Source: Metallyticus violacea
Lineage: Eukaryota; Arthropoda; Insecta; Mantodea; Metallyticidae
Assembly (NCBI GenBank): GCA_030762175.1
Contig: CM060831.1
Location: 144,413,501-144,477,500 of the forward strand
Direction of reading: 5' to 3'
Length of the DNA: 64,000 nucleotides
Below the pieces are notes generated by a model. It was not told the DNA's origin. It saw only the letters and a program-made list of their open reading frames with translations, and did not search any database. Within the stretch, counting starts at the first letter, position 1, and each line of letters starts with the position of its first letter. The translations under genes and the position numbers were made by a program. Shown here one piece after another: positions 35,830 through 46,430 of this stretch.

Positions 35830-36720
35830 AACTAAAAGACGGCAACCTCAGGGGCCATTCTTACACACAAGGTCGGGGATATAAGTGGAAATGATCGTGC
35901 AGGAAATTTTACGACAGATAGATTTCGGAAACTTGTGGATAAATAGGAAAATACCAAAAAGATGATTCTGGAAAGAAATAAACCCGAGGTTGGAAGATAT
36001 TGAACGACAACAAATATTTTGTAGTGTGGGGGAAAAGAGTTCATCGAGACTTTATAGAGAAATAAAAATAGTATGGGGCAGGGAAAAATAAATAGAACAA
36101 TGTGATAATAAACAGGTTGGGAAGAGTTTGTGTGGGCTAGAACTGGAGTTATGAATTTAAGAGAGTTAAGATATGATAAAGATGTAGCAAAATGTTCAAT
36201 GTGTGGAGAAACCGAATTGAATTTTCATTTTTTATTATACTGCAAGTAAACAAAGTTATGGAGAGAACAGGCATGGCAACAAAAATTAAAGTCGGTCCTG
36301 GTGATGTAGTGGTAACCATACTTGCCTTCTAAACCCAAGATCGCGGGTTCAAATCCGGTCAGGATCGATGGATTTCTTCGGGAGTAAAAATCCTAAGTAT
36401 GGCTTCCTTCGGAAGGGATGTAAAGCCGTGGGTCCCGTGTCGTACATTTACAAGAACCTCAAGAAAGAAGAGGCCTCTGAGTAAAAGTTGTCGGCCGTTT
36501 CACGCCCTGAATTGAATGGGACGCTGATGACCTGAACTGTTAAAGAGCGTCACCAAAAACAAAAATGAAAGAATTTAGATGGGGAAATATTAATTAGAAA
36601 GATTTTAACTGTAAAAGGAGAGAAAAATGTAAAAATGATAGGGGATTATTGGGTAAAGTTAGAGAGAAATGGAAATGATAAAGAGGAATAAGAGAGAGGG
36701 AAACATAACTTTAGAAGTAC
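35830..36720 (+). pseudogene. LINE ORF2 C-terminus, copy 2, interrupted by SINE1
   Basis: The reading in frames is NLWINRKIPKRWFWKEINPR, then SRLYREIKIVWGREK, WARTGVMNLRELRYDKDVAK, CSMCGETELNFHFLLYC and TKLWREQAWQQK. The Cys/His cluster (CSMCG ... HFLLYC) is the zinc-knuckle-like motif at the end of a non-LTR ORF2. A SINE1 (36292-36558) splits the frame. Beyond it the reading resumes as ILIRKILTVKGEKNVKMIGD. It is homologous, block by block, to the 31.1-31.7 kb copy. The family resembles LINEs that I remember as common in cockroaches. Stops make it inactive. Confidence 0.75.
36279..36571 (+). mobile_element. SINE1 copy nested in LINE, with target duplication
   Basis: Full-length element 36292-36558 with the tRNA-like head (gtgatgtagtggtaaccata, B box gggttcaaatccgg) and the complete body. 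The flanks acaaaaattaaag (36279-36291) and acaaaaatgaaag (36559-36571) are a 13-bp duplication with one mismatch. The LINE reading continues on both sides, so the SINE came second. Confidence 0.95.
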
Positions 36721-37540
36721 AATAGGTCAGATAAGTATAAACAAGGATAGGATATTACAGCATTATTACCAATACACTAGTGACCTAGAGTTTGTGTATT
36801 GGGACCAGAATGCAAACAAACATCTCTAGAAAGAAAATATCTAATAAGAAAAATTAGTATTATTTGTTGTGTATTTTTAGATCCCATTTTAATGGGTTGG
36901 TAAAGAGCGTATATTTGAGTCAATTTCAGGTACGGAGAACGAAAAACTATTGGAATTCCAATTTTTTACACAGCCTTTATGTTTTCATGATTGTAATGAG
37001 CTGATCAGAAGGTGCCGCGTGAAATCATCTCCCTTCAATATCATTGAGTGTTTCCAGGATATTTTTAAAACGCGGTCTTCATTTCTTAATAAAAAATACA
37101 GAAATACATTCCAATGAAAATAAGAGAAATACAAGAAACTATAGATGACGAACCCTTTTCTAGAACCATAAGCAGTCTAACAACCTACAATGACTCCTGA
37201 GAGTCCCATGTTATTGTTGACAAAATGTGCACTTTATTTCCATTTTCAAAGGCAAAACATGATGGCCTATGATGGTTGCAGAGATTCTGTTCCAAAAATA
37301 CTCAGCTCTATTTTTCAATAATGGTTATTTTAAATAGTTTTTCATTAATGTTTATATTATAAATTTTCATATATGTATATTCCATTAAATAGTTGATGGG
37401 TTTTGATTGTTTTTATCTACAAGTATGTGCATTTGACATTTTGTTGTTAATTAACATGACAAAATAACACATGAAATTAATTTCAAAAAAGGGACTATTA
37501 GAACTACCTTAAAAATGATTCTAGCAAAAACTATTTCTAT
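36721..37540. other. Unannotated AT-rich spacer
   Basis: No recognised feature. Confidence 0.55.
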
Positions 37541-38760
37541 ATACGAGGGTAGGTCCATAAGTTTCCGGCCCAACCATTTTCTACCTATGATAAAGACAAA
37601 GACTATATTTCACCTTTCAATATAGTTACCCTTTATTGCAATATACTTCTCACATCTTTGAATTAATATTTCAATCCCCCCCCCAAAAAGAATAGTCTGA
37701 AGTCTTGTCTGCAAAATGGGCATAAACAGTATCCATAACTTTTTCGTCACACTTAAATTTCCTTCCTCGAGGTCCTACTTGAGTTTTGAGAAGAAGAAAT
37801 AGTCACTGGGAGCTAGATATGGGCTCTAGTGTGGATGATCAATCTCCTTGAAACCGCATTTCTTCCTTTGCAACAAGAGCTGTGTGCACAGGCGCGTTGT
37901 TGTGAAGAAGGCGCACATCACCACTCACCTTTCCTCGCCTTTTCTCTTTGATGGAAGCAAGTAATCTGTGCAGTAGGCCAGCATAGTACTCCCCATTTAC
38001 TGTGGTGTTCTTCTCCTTGAACGCAATAAAGAATATTCCTTCACAGTGCCAAAAGATTGTGGCCATGATCTTCTTGGTTGACGAGTGACCTTGGTCTTTA
38101 GAGGCGGTGCTTCGCCAGGTTTGAGCCACTCCATTGATTCTCTTTTGGACAAGGGATCATATAGAGGACCATAGTTTCCTCTCCTGTAACAATGGTTTGC
38201 AGAACTTCTCTCTCGTTGCCACGGCAAAAATGTCTGACAACAGATGACCCGTTGCTGCCGAGGAAAGAAGTCTAGGCACTAACCTAGACCACTAATCTTG
38301 TACTAACCTTATTTATGTTTAAATGCTCATGAATAATTCGAAGGCTTGTCGTTTCAGAAAGGCCCAAACTTACTGTTATTTCTGTAACTTTAAGCCGCCG
38401 GTCTTCCATAATTTCTCCTTCCACAAGAGCGATGTTTTCAGGAGTGAGTACCTCTAAGGGTCGACCTGCACGCTGTTCGTCTTCAATGTTTTCTCGACCC
38501 ATTCGAGAAAAGTGTGGCCCATTCTTTTATGGTAGAATATACACCATCCAATCACTGTTTAATTTCGTTTTCAGTGGGTCCTTCTTTTGAGAATAAATTA
38601 TAACAGTTCGATACTCCAATCTTCTACACATAGCCTTCTTTATGTAGCTATATCTGAACAATCGAACACAACGAAGTGGAAGTTGCAGCTGTATTTATTT
38701 ACTTAACTTTTTGGTGCAGACTTAACAGACCTTTATAGTGCCATAAGTGTAGTGTATATG
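37541..38760 (-). mobile_element. mariner A copy 2 (transposase pseudogene)
   Basis: The left terminal repeat tacgagggtaggtccataag is followed by tttccggccc. The minus strand codes, in broken frames, for a DNA-binding half (GRENIEDEQRAGRPLEVLTP, LKVTEITVSLGLSETTSLRI, IHEHLNINKVSTR). After that come the first block VTGEET (VTGDET in relatives), SKRESMEW, KKIMATIFWHCEGIFFIAF, NGEYYAGLLHRLLASIKEKR and LLHNNAPVHTALVAKE, then APSDYFF in another frame. The first catalytic Asp is Glu and the second is Asn. The transposase start side (about 38.6-38.76 kb) lacks an inverted repeat. It is homologous to copy 1 at 7.7-8.9 kb, including the C-run near the coding end. Confidence 0.9.
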
Positions 38761-39767
38761 ATGATGGTGATTGAAGTATTTGGAAATCTGTGTCTGAGTT
38801 ACTTTAAAAGAGTTTCCAACTGGTTCAAAGAACGTTCAATTAAAGCCCATAAGGAAAGTTTTAAAGGGTTATTTGTATCATTATTTTTAACAGTCTCTCA
38901 CTTCAGAAACATTTATATTTGATCACTGTATCATTAGCATTTCCAAACAAACCACAAATTTTCATTTCTTAGCTAATTAAAGACTCATACACTCTTTGAA
39001 TAGAATAAACTTGTTGTCTCAGCTAGAAGATGAAAGAACGGAAGAAGTAATAATAATAATAATAAAAAGAATAAAGAGTAAAGGGATTTTCAGTTCGTTT
39101 CTGGAAAGGAATTTAATGTTGAGAGAGGGATTCAAAAGCTCCTTTAAAGCTGGTAAGGAAAGAGGCGCCGGTTCTGGAAATTCCAGATCAATTTACGAGA
39201 TCAAACAGTCGTCGCCAGCAGATCTTCGATTGAAGCAAAGGCTTTCATGTATTTGCACTATGAACCGGCACTAATCAACATCGGGGAGGCCCTGGAAAGC
39301 GTGGAGGTGAACCAAAGGGAAAGAGAAAGGAGATGGGGGTGGAGACGATTGCTTGAGAAGGACTCTTTAATATCCTTTACTTTCTCTCTTAGCGGGCGTT
39401 CGGCGTAAGGATGAAGAAACGCATTGTGTTGAGATTATCGTCCGCTTTAGGTTGGCAATGGCTGAGGGGATCTCTATTATAGCTCAAAACAGAACTCATG
39501 GGAGGGGGAAAAATGCTAGATTTCATTCACCTCACAAGTGCTTTTATTTTTGCATGACTTTTCTTCAGCAGCGGTTTCTCTAAGATGTCGCTAGTCTGCT
39601 TATCCGATGGTTCTGGGTTAGAATCCCGGTCATCAAGTTGTCTAGGTAACTTATTTTGGGAGTTTTACATTACCCTAAGAACGTGAACGCCAGGTAGTTT
39701 TGATGCCCGTCGCGAAAAGACCAAAGCAGTCAGAGCAACAATAAGAAAACATTACAAAGACATATAA
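38761..39767. other. Unannotated spacer
   Basis: A 92-codon plus-strand frame (38996-39274) is unrecognised. A tRNA-like B box (ggttagaatcc) at about 39616 has no clover-leaf around it. Confidence 0.45.
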
Positions 39768-40037
39768 ATGTCGCTAATTACAATAAAACTTCAAGATATA
39801 TGGGCACCTAGGTCACAGAGCTTACCCTTCGGAGAAGTCTCCGGGCCTAACAATTTTGAAAAGAAGTGTATTCCGCGCTGTTTCGAAGACGACTCTCCGT
39901 GTGGAAGAACAAGCGAGAACATGTGCACCTGTCTGTCAGAACGTTCACGTTATATCATGGCAAAACTTTCCACTGGCGAGGAAATTAGCTGGGAAACCAT
40001 CCTGACGTGGCCAGATGAACAGCTTAAAGAAGGGTAG
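39768..40037 (+). CDS. Uncharacterised 89-residue ORF, possibly coding
   Basis: An ATG-to-TAG frame with clearly lower AT content than its flanks and a mixed, protein-like composition. It has a Cys cluster in the middle (CIPRC ... SPCGRT ... MCTCLSE) and an acidic C-terminus ending WPDEQLKEG. No signal peptide or membrane segment is visible. I do not recognise a family. It could be a single exon, a piece of an unknown transposon or a chance frame. No second copy was found in the window to test conservation. Confidence 0.2.
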   Translation: MSLITIKLQDIWAPRSQSLPFGEVSGPNNFEKKCIPRCFEDDSPCGRTSENMCTCLSERSRYIMAKLSTGEEISWETILTWPDEQLKEG

Positions 40038-40404
40038 AGGAAAGATACCAAACAAGAAGAAAAAGCAAAAATAAAGAGATATATTACGTACAAATTATTT
40101 AAGGAATGGTGGCATATAAAGTTTACCATTTTGTTAAAAGTCGTTGTTAGTTTATTTTTTAGAAAAGTCAAAAATATTAATCATCGGTTATTTTTGTAAG
40201 TTAAAATTTTTGTCTCTATCTTTTCATTTTTTTATTTATTTCCCTAAGTATTCTTAACGTTGTGAATAGCAACCATCTCTGTTACATAAAATTCACTTCC
40301 TACAACATCATAATAGCCTAATTACTATAGCGGAAGTGCAAAGAGTTCTTTTCATTTATCTTTGACCGACAGGCAACACCGTTTTTTAATACTTTATAAC
40401 GTTC
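40038..40404. other. AT-rich spacer
   Basis: No recognised feature. Confidence 0.55.
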
Positions 40405-40532
40405 ATTTTTACTGCTGGGGCATCACAGGCGGTGGGCACTGATGATGCATGAGATTAATTGATAAATTGGGACAATATTTTTTTTAAGGAACGAAGCGTG
40501 CCTAAGTTTAGGGCAACTCCCCGGCAGTTGTC
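40405..40532 (-). mobile_element. SINE2 3' fragment
   Basis: The 3' half of SINE2 on the minus strand (gccctaaacttaggcacgct, tgatgccccagcagtaaaaa). The tRNA-like head is missing, a 5' truncation as expected from incomplete reverse transcription. Confidence 0.85.
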
Positions 40533-42246
40533 ATATGCTACATCATGTAAAACCACTAGCTGTGAATTATTCATTCTTTACTTCTTGCCTTTGGCATTCA
40601 TCTTACATGAACTGATTAATTCCAAGATTTGATCAATTTAGAATTTCTATAAGTGTAACTAAGACATTAAAATCCAAGACTTACTGAGAACTATTGGATC
40701 AAATAAATGAAATTAGTATCACGAAGGATATTTATTAACTTAGTCAATTTTTAATGTAGTTATAACTTCAAAAACATAAGAGCTAAATAGTATGTTTGCA
40801 CAATTCTGCTACACAAATACCTGAAATATTTAGCATATATTTCAAAAATGTAATATTTTAATTTTCAAAACTTCATTCATTAATATTTTTAAACAAATCT
40901 TCCGTACACTAAGCAGAGAGTCAAGAAATACGAAAGTCAAAGCTGGACATCATATATTACGTCACAGTTCTTCATAAACATTTAGAATATTTAAGACTAT
41001 TTAAGCCCATTACGTGGTCTTTATACTTAAAGAGGCGATATATTTCATAAACAAATGCATGTCGAGATTTATCGACACTCTTTTGTTCTCTGATTTAAGG
41101 TCTAGAGACGATAGTATTTCTTAAACTTTGAATGACGAACGTGTCTAATAAATTTCAAAGTTGTATATGATCACGTCTCACTTCGGTTTGTTAAAAAAAA
41201 AAGGGTCGAGGTAACTTTTAAGCCCTTGAGAGATGCAGGAAGAACAAATCGATAAGAAAGACACCCGAATTCGATTTGGTTGTATGCTCGAGAGTGGGGG
41301 AGAACAAACAGGGAAGAAAAACGTGACTGTAGGGCTGCTGAAACTGAAGCCTCCAGTGAAGGAAACGCAGGGCGTTAGCCTGTAGCAGAAAAGTTAAATA
41401 TATTTCTATTCTGTAGGTTGTTAAGTTGATAATGCCGTTTACTGTTCTGTGCTTAACACAAAAATTTATATAGACCATGTGAATGTATAAATTGACAGTG
41501 TTCAGTTGTCATTGGTCAGAGCCGAAGCAGCTGTTAACAGTACTGCCGTAGAGTTTTGTACCGCTAATATATACTGTACAGAGGTACAGTCCCGAATATT
41601 GCGGATAATGCATATCTTTAACCCAGACACCATATCTCGACTTACAGCCTCCTTTAACTATTGTGGTGATTGTACCAATAAGCCATTAAGGAAGAAGTTC
41701 AACCACTGTTTCCACAACCAGTTATAATCAGCCTTTTAAACTTCTAATTGGATGAAATGTAATGGCCACAAACGTATTCCAAATATATGGAAAAAGCTTG
41801 AATTTGCAGAGTCAAATCTAGGCTGTATATTGGATGCTTTAATGTGGTGTCAATACCGCGTTGCTTTCCTCTATGTATTCTCCTTAATCTCTGATTTAAA
41901 GTTGGAAACGTTAAAATGTAACCTTCCGAGATTGTTGTTCCATATTCTAGGAAACTAAAACACCTTCTGTTCGCAAATTATGCTGCTATGAGTACAGAGC
42001 GGAAAATGAAAAATGTTCATATCTTAGCTACAAATAGCGAAGTACTGAGAAGTGTTTTGCTTGTGTATAATTCAATAAGCGCCATATCGACGTTCATATT
42101 TTTTCGTAAACATTTTCATAATTATAACAATTGTCATATTTTACAATTCTATATTTAACTGTGTTTTAAATTGTCATTTACGGATTTAAATTATTTCAAG
42201 GTTTTATTTCAAGTTCTGCAGTAAATTTACCAACTTTTTTGTTTTT
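40533..42246. other. Unannotated AT-rich spacer
   Basis: Short frames only, none recognised. Confidence 0.55.
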
Positions 42247-42322
42247 TGCCGCCACGGGTGGCAGAGATTTGGGGTTCAATTCCCATCAGGACCGTCCTCC
42301 CTGACTGAGGTTTTTTCCATGT
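42247..42322 (+). mobile_element. SINE2 head fragment abutting RepB
   Basis: The sequence reads gccacgggtggcagag, then ggttcaattccc, then ggaccgtcctccctgactga and ggttttttcca. The A box is damaged by a deletion, and the 3' two thirds are absent. The fragment stops where RepB copy 1 begins. Confidence 0.85.
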
Positions 42323-42324
42323 TT

Positions 42325-42698
42325 ACTATTACAATTGTTACCATTAAATTTTCTAATACCAAATGAGAACTTATAAAAAAAACATACAATGTCTATTTTT
42401 CGTTATATTCTATGATTTGGAATTCCTAATGAAAAAATAAATTTGCACATTTGACGCAGAATTCTCCATTTTGCATTATGAGTGTCGATTTTTCATGCTT
42501 TTGTTGCTATCAATAGCTCTCCACCGCCTCTAGCGTGTTCAGGAATAGTAGGGGTATAGAGTTGGCTATACTGACCGCAAGACAAATGCACGTCGCATGA
42601 TATAATGAATTTTACATTTTTTTTCTCGATAATTTCTCTCCGTAATCCGGATGTGATTAGTCAAAATTCAAATTCACACGAGTGAAATAGTCCAGTTT
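42325..42698 (+). repeat. RepB copy 1 (unknown dispersed repeat)
   Basis: It matches the inverse of 47935-48404 over its whole length. Shared landmarks are actattacaat, ttttctaatacca, catgcttttgttgctatca, gctctccaccgcctctagc (gctccccaccacctctagc in copy 2), gtatagagttggcta and ggtcaaaattcaaa-like sequence. It lacks about 100 bp present in copy 2. There are no long frames, no tRNA-like head and no obvious terminal inverted repeats. The class is unknown. Confidence 0.8.
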
Positions 42699-44010
42699 AA
42701 ACCTATAAATAGGAACTTATGTTTCATATTCTGTTGCAATGTTATGAAGAAAAACTTCGCTTTCACTTTCACAACTTCGTTCTCCGTTGACTTCATGAAC
42801 ATTGTTATTGTTGACGGAAGAAATTAATTTGGTAACTATGTTGAGTAATTCTAATTAAAATATACTCATAAATTCCGAAGAAGGCTACTGGAAATATTAA
42901 TTTTCATTCATCTTTCATTAAAAATGCATTCAATAAAAGAAATCGCTCTACCTGTTTTAAAGGAAATAGTTCTTCAGGGTAAAACTGAATGAAGCGACTA
43001 TAGCTCTTTCCTGTTGTTTTCCAGGTTAGGAAATGTTTCTGACAAGACTGCGCGCCTTTCCCAGCGTCAATCAAGAAACTGAAACATGACACCAGACTGG
43101 CTTGCGTCACGTTTACGGTACAGAAGCAGAAAGAAATCTCTCCCCCAGATCTCACTTCTAAGGTTCCTTATATGCAGCGCTACACGGGCTTCATGTGGTA
43201 GCTCGCACTTGCCTCAAGAGGTCTCATTCATACCCTCCCATTGTCTCCCAAGAGCACACAGTTCTTGAGCCTCTATGACGTAAGAGGATTTCGGGATAGA
43301 GACATGGGCAGTGGATCTTCAAACAAGCGCGGATTTCTGAGATATTTGCCGGTCACCATATGCGCTACAATATGGAGAGCACTTCAAATAAATTCAGAGA
43401 CACTCTTTGCATCTTCCCTTCATTGCACGAATTAAGATGGTGATCATGTCCTCTTTCGCTTGCTTAATCTCAATTTTTAACATTGTGGTAAAAGGAATTG
43501 CTTTATTTGATGGGGATGATTCACTTGTCCATCCAAAGCTGTGATTATTCAACAGAGCATGTCCTCAGTGCTCAAGCAGTTAGTTTCTAGAGTTTTCTTA
43601 AATCATTAGTGTTATGTGAACAATGCAAGAGGACTTAAATTTACTAATCCATTTAATAAAGAAATGTAATGTACTATTCTTACTTGGCAATGGGGTTGGC
43701 ATATGAATTTTGCAGGAGGAGTGACTGAATTTCCACGATGTGGGCATATCAAATCATATTATGGTGTATAACATACAGATGTTTTGAGCAGGTGTGGCAT
43801 TTCCTTCTTTATAGCTTTCGTGTTATTGACCATCAAGGGAGTATTTTGTTATAGCTTCGAGTTTCAAAATATAACACGTAAAAGCTCTAGAGAGTGTAGT
43901 GTTGATGGAAAAATTACATTACTTAATGGATAAAGTTAAGTGAACAATATTAAACTTGATAAGATTTATAATATGTTTATTTATTAATAAAAAGTAATTA
44001 GTATCAAAAG
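42699..44010. other. Unannotated spacer
   Basis: The 43.0-43.4 kb part is GC-richer, with overlapping short frames on both strands. None is recognised. Confidence 0.5.

Positions 44011-44068
<58 letters not shown>
44011..44068. repeat. (AAT)n microsatellite
   Basis: About 19 AAT units. Confidence 0.97.
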
Positions 44069-44144
44069 TATACTTAAACTTAAGGGAAGCTAAATTACAG
44101 AATAAGTTGGGTATTAGGGTAGAATTGTACAGTATACCGGGAGT

Positions 44145-44777
44145 GCCAAAAATGTATACACACTTTTACAATAAATATTTATTTAATATATTTCAAAGTT
44201 GGACCGAAAAACAAAAGTAATGTGTCGTATGATGTTCTGTAAACAGGTGTGACTCACATTACGTTATGCTAGAGTTGCTACAACATAATGGAGCCAAGAT
44301 TATCGTTTGAACAGCGGAAAGTAATTATGAAGTGGTACTGGAAAACCGAGAATGCTGTTGAAGTTCAAAGGCAATGGAGACGTGTGTACAGAACAGAACC
44401 GCCAACACGAGTAACAAATGCACGCATTCGAAACAAATTTGAGACTCATGGTACCGTATGCGATGTTCACAAGGGCATATCTGGGAGACCTCTCACAGCA
44501 ACAAGCCCCGCGTCCTCGGCTATGGTTTTTGGAACGTTTTGAGCACTCATTTCAAAAACTTACAAAGCATTGTGTACATGAGACTGGGATTAGCAGAACC
44601 AGCGTACGTCGTATTATTAAAACAGCAAAGTTGAACGTTTTTAACCCAAGACTTTTGCATAAGTAACTGTAAAAGTCTAAGATGATTAGTGCTCATTGTT
44701 TTTTGTTTGTGTGAATTCAGTTTTATTATGTTAAGACAGATTTTCTTTAATTTTATGTATATATATATATATATATA
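44145..44777 (+). mobile_element. DUF4817-type Tc/mariner-superfamily element, copy B (deleted)
   Basis: The left end reads gtgccaaaaatgtatacac, the inverse of the right end of copy A. From 44288 the frame gives MEPRLSFEQRKVIMKWYW, then NAVEVQRQWRRVYRTEPPTR, then GTVCDVHKGISGRPLTATSP. After a one-base shift it continues as HETGISRTSVRRIIKTAKLN. This is the complete DNA-binding half. The whole catalytic half is deleted, and the sequence jumps to the 3' non-coding part shared with copy A (gtctaagatgattagtgctc). The right inverted repeat is replaced by an (AT)n run. It is a non-autonomous derivative deleted differently from copy A. Confidence 0.88.
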
Positions 44778-45240
44778 AATTAACCAGAATTTTCTTAAAT
44801 TTGCGTAACTTATTTGCGATAGAGAAGATAGAAAATTAAGGTAAATAATAAATGCACTGGATACCAGTACACATTTTTGCTGGAAACAGATGGAACAGTT
44901 TCCGTTCTAATATAGTAATTAAATAACAGTGTTGTTTTGTATTTTAGTTGTAGATCAATGCGGGCTTCCGGCATGTTTGGGGACTTATAATTTAGTTTAG
45001 TTTTATATACATGTTAATTGTATAAGTTAAAGTAGATATTCTTATAGTGTTTTTTTTTTCCTTTTATTCTCCCTCTATCTATTTTTATTTTAATTATTAT
45101 TTTAATAGCCTTTTATTTTCAATTAGTTTTTAGAATTAAATAAATCTGAACCTTTATGTAATGAATCTAAAAATGCAATTTTTGAAACAAAGAATAAATG
45201 TTCTGGAATATACGTTCCGGGGAGGAAACAAGGTACCGGG
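44778..45240. other. AT-rich spacer
   Basis: At 44868 the sequence acacatttttgc weakly recalls the element end but is too short to call. Nothing else is seen. Confidence 0.5.
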
Positions 45241-45299
<59 letters not shown>

Positions 45300-45312
45300 C
45301 ATCATCATCATT
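45241..45312. repeat. (ATT)n-(ATC)n compound microsatellite
   Basis: About 20 ATT units followed by four ATC units. The poly-Leu, poly-Asn and poly-Ile frames across it are artefacts. Confidence 0.97.
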
Positions 45313-45537
45313 GTTGTTGTTCGTATTGTTTCCATTATTAATCAATCAATAACTCTCTTGAAAGTTTTTTACTTTAAACTTACAACGTCTCCCTTTAATA
45401 TTTTCCCCAGTGGTCACTATACTGTATTGTTTATCCTGGATGGTTTAAAATTCTGAGCCATAATTACAGGGAACTTTTCTGTCCCATTTACAGTTTTACT
45501 AGACTGAAAAGATACCGCACATTCCTGCCTACATATT

Positions 45538-45775
45538 TAGCCTTGTGCCACTTTTCTTCTTTTCCTCAAACTTAAGAAACACCTTTGTAGAACACATTTT
45601 TTTATCACCAGAAGCATTGGTGAAGGGTTCAGACGCAATTCTGAAAGACCGGCCACGAAATGGTTTCCAATATATCTTGAAAGCGTTGGGATAGACGCAT
45701 GGCATCCAAAAGAAAGTACTTTGAAAACGATCGTCGAAATCATGAGAATGAGTAAAGGTATGTTGTCAAAAAAAT
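45538..45775 (+). pseudogene. mariner C copy 2, C-terminal fragment
   Basis: One frame starts LCHFSSFPQT (CDFFLFPKL in relatives) and ends RRMASKRKYFENDRRNHENE, the '..ERCIASNG.YFEGD' tail of mariner transposases. At the DNA level it matches 13553-13715 (gattctgaaggact versus aattctgaaagacc; atgatgagtaaaaatatgtt versus gagaatgagtaaaggtatgt). Only the third catalytic block and the tail survive, and the third Asp is already changed (CHFSSF). Confidence 0.7.
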
Positions 45776-45839
45776 TTTATTCTTTTTAGAACAGCTCTTG
45801 TAAAAGATAATTTAGAGCCAAGAGGAAAGGATGACGTGG

Positions 45840-46430
45840 AAAAAAGAAAATAATTGCAAACTATGTTGCCTATCTCACCAGGAAAAGCAAGTACCCTTGC
45901 AAAACCAGTTATGACCTGTAGCAGCTGGCAGAAATTCGACTGTTGAGGAGTGGAGGAAGGTTATATTCTCCAATCCCAGTTTTGCATTCCTTACAGCACG
46001 AGCGAATGTCTGCAAACGAAAAGTTATCACCCTGTACATTAAAACATTAAGATAGGGCACTGTTGTGGGGTTATTTGTCATTTAATGACGTTATTTCTCA
46101 TACCATGCCATAGAGTATTTACAAATACTGGACAGAAGAGTTGCCTAAGTATAGAAACTGAATCTTGAAGGAGGAGTTGTTTTCCAGCAAGATTGTGCTG
46201 AAGATTCAGGCACTGAGGTTATGGAGTGCCCAGGTTATTTCCCCGATGTGAATGGTATCGATAATTTGTGGTACATGTGTAAAGACATGTCAGAAAAGTT
46301 GATCGCGCGACTAAGAGAAATTAACGCGTAATATAATCGTGTATGTAATATCAACTTCGCATGATAATTTACAAGTCTGGTGGATTCAATGTCAAGCATG
46401 CAGGAAAATGCTCTTGCACGTGCTCCTGTC
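45840..46430 (+). pseudogene. Tc1-like transposase pseudogene
   Basis: The plus strand reads, with frameshifts, EEWRKVIFSNPSFAF (FSDES in active Tc1 elements), TVVGLFVI (VWG..S region), then GGVVFQQDCAEDSGTEVMEC and PGYFPDVNGIDNLWYMCKDM. The second catalytic Asp (QQD) is intact. The first is Asn, and the final Glu of the 'NPIENLW' motif is Asp. About 190 of the usual 340 codons are covered. The order and spacing fit the DD34E catalytic core. No inverted repeats were identified. It lies immediately after the mariner C fragment. Confidence 0.78.

Noticed and set aside
44860..44890. acacatttttgc as the lost right end of DUF4817 element B
   Set aside because: The match is short and lies beyond an (AT)n run and unrelated sequence, so it is too weak to fix the boundary.
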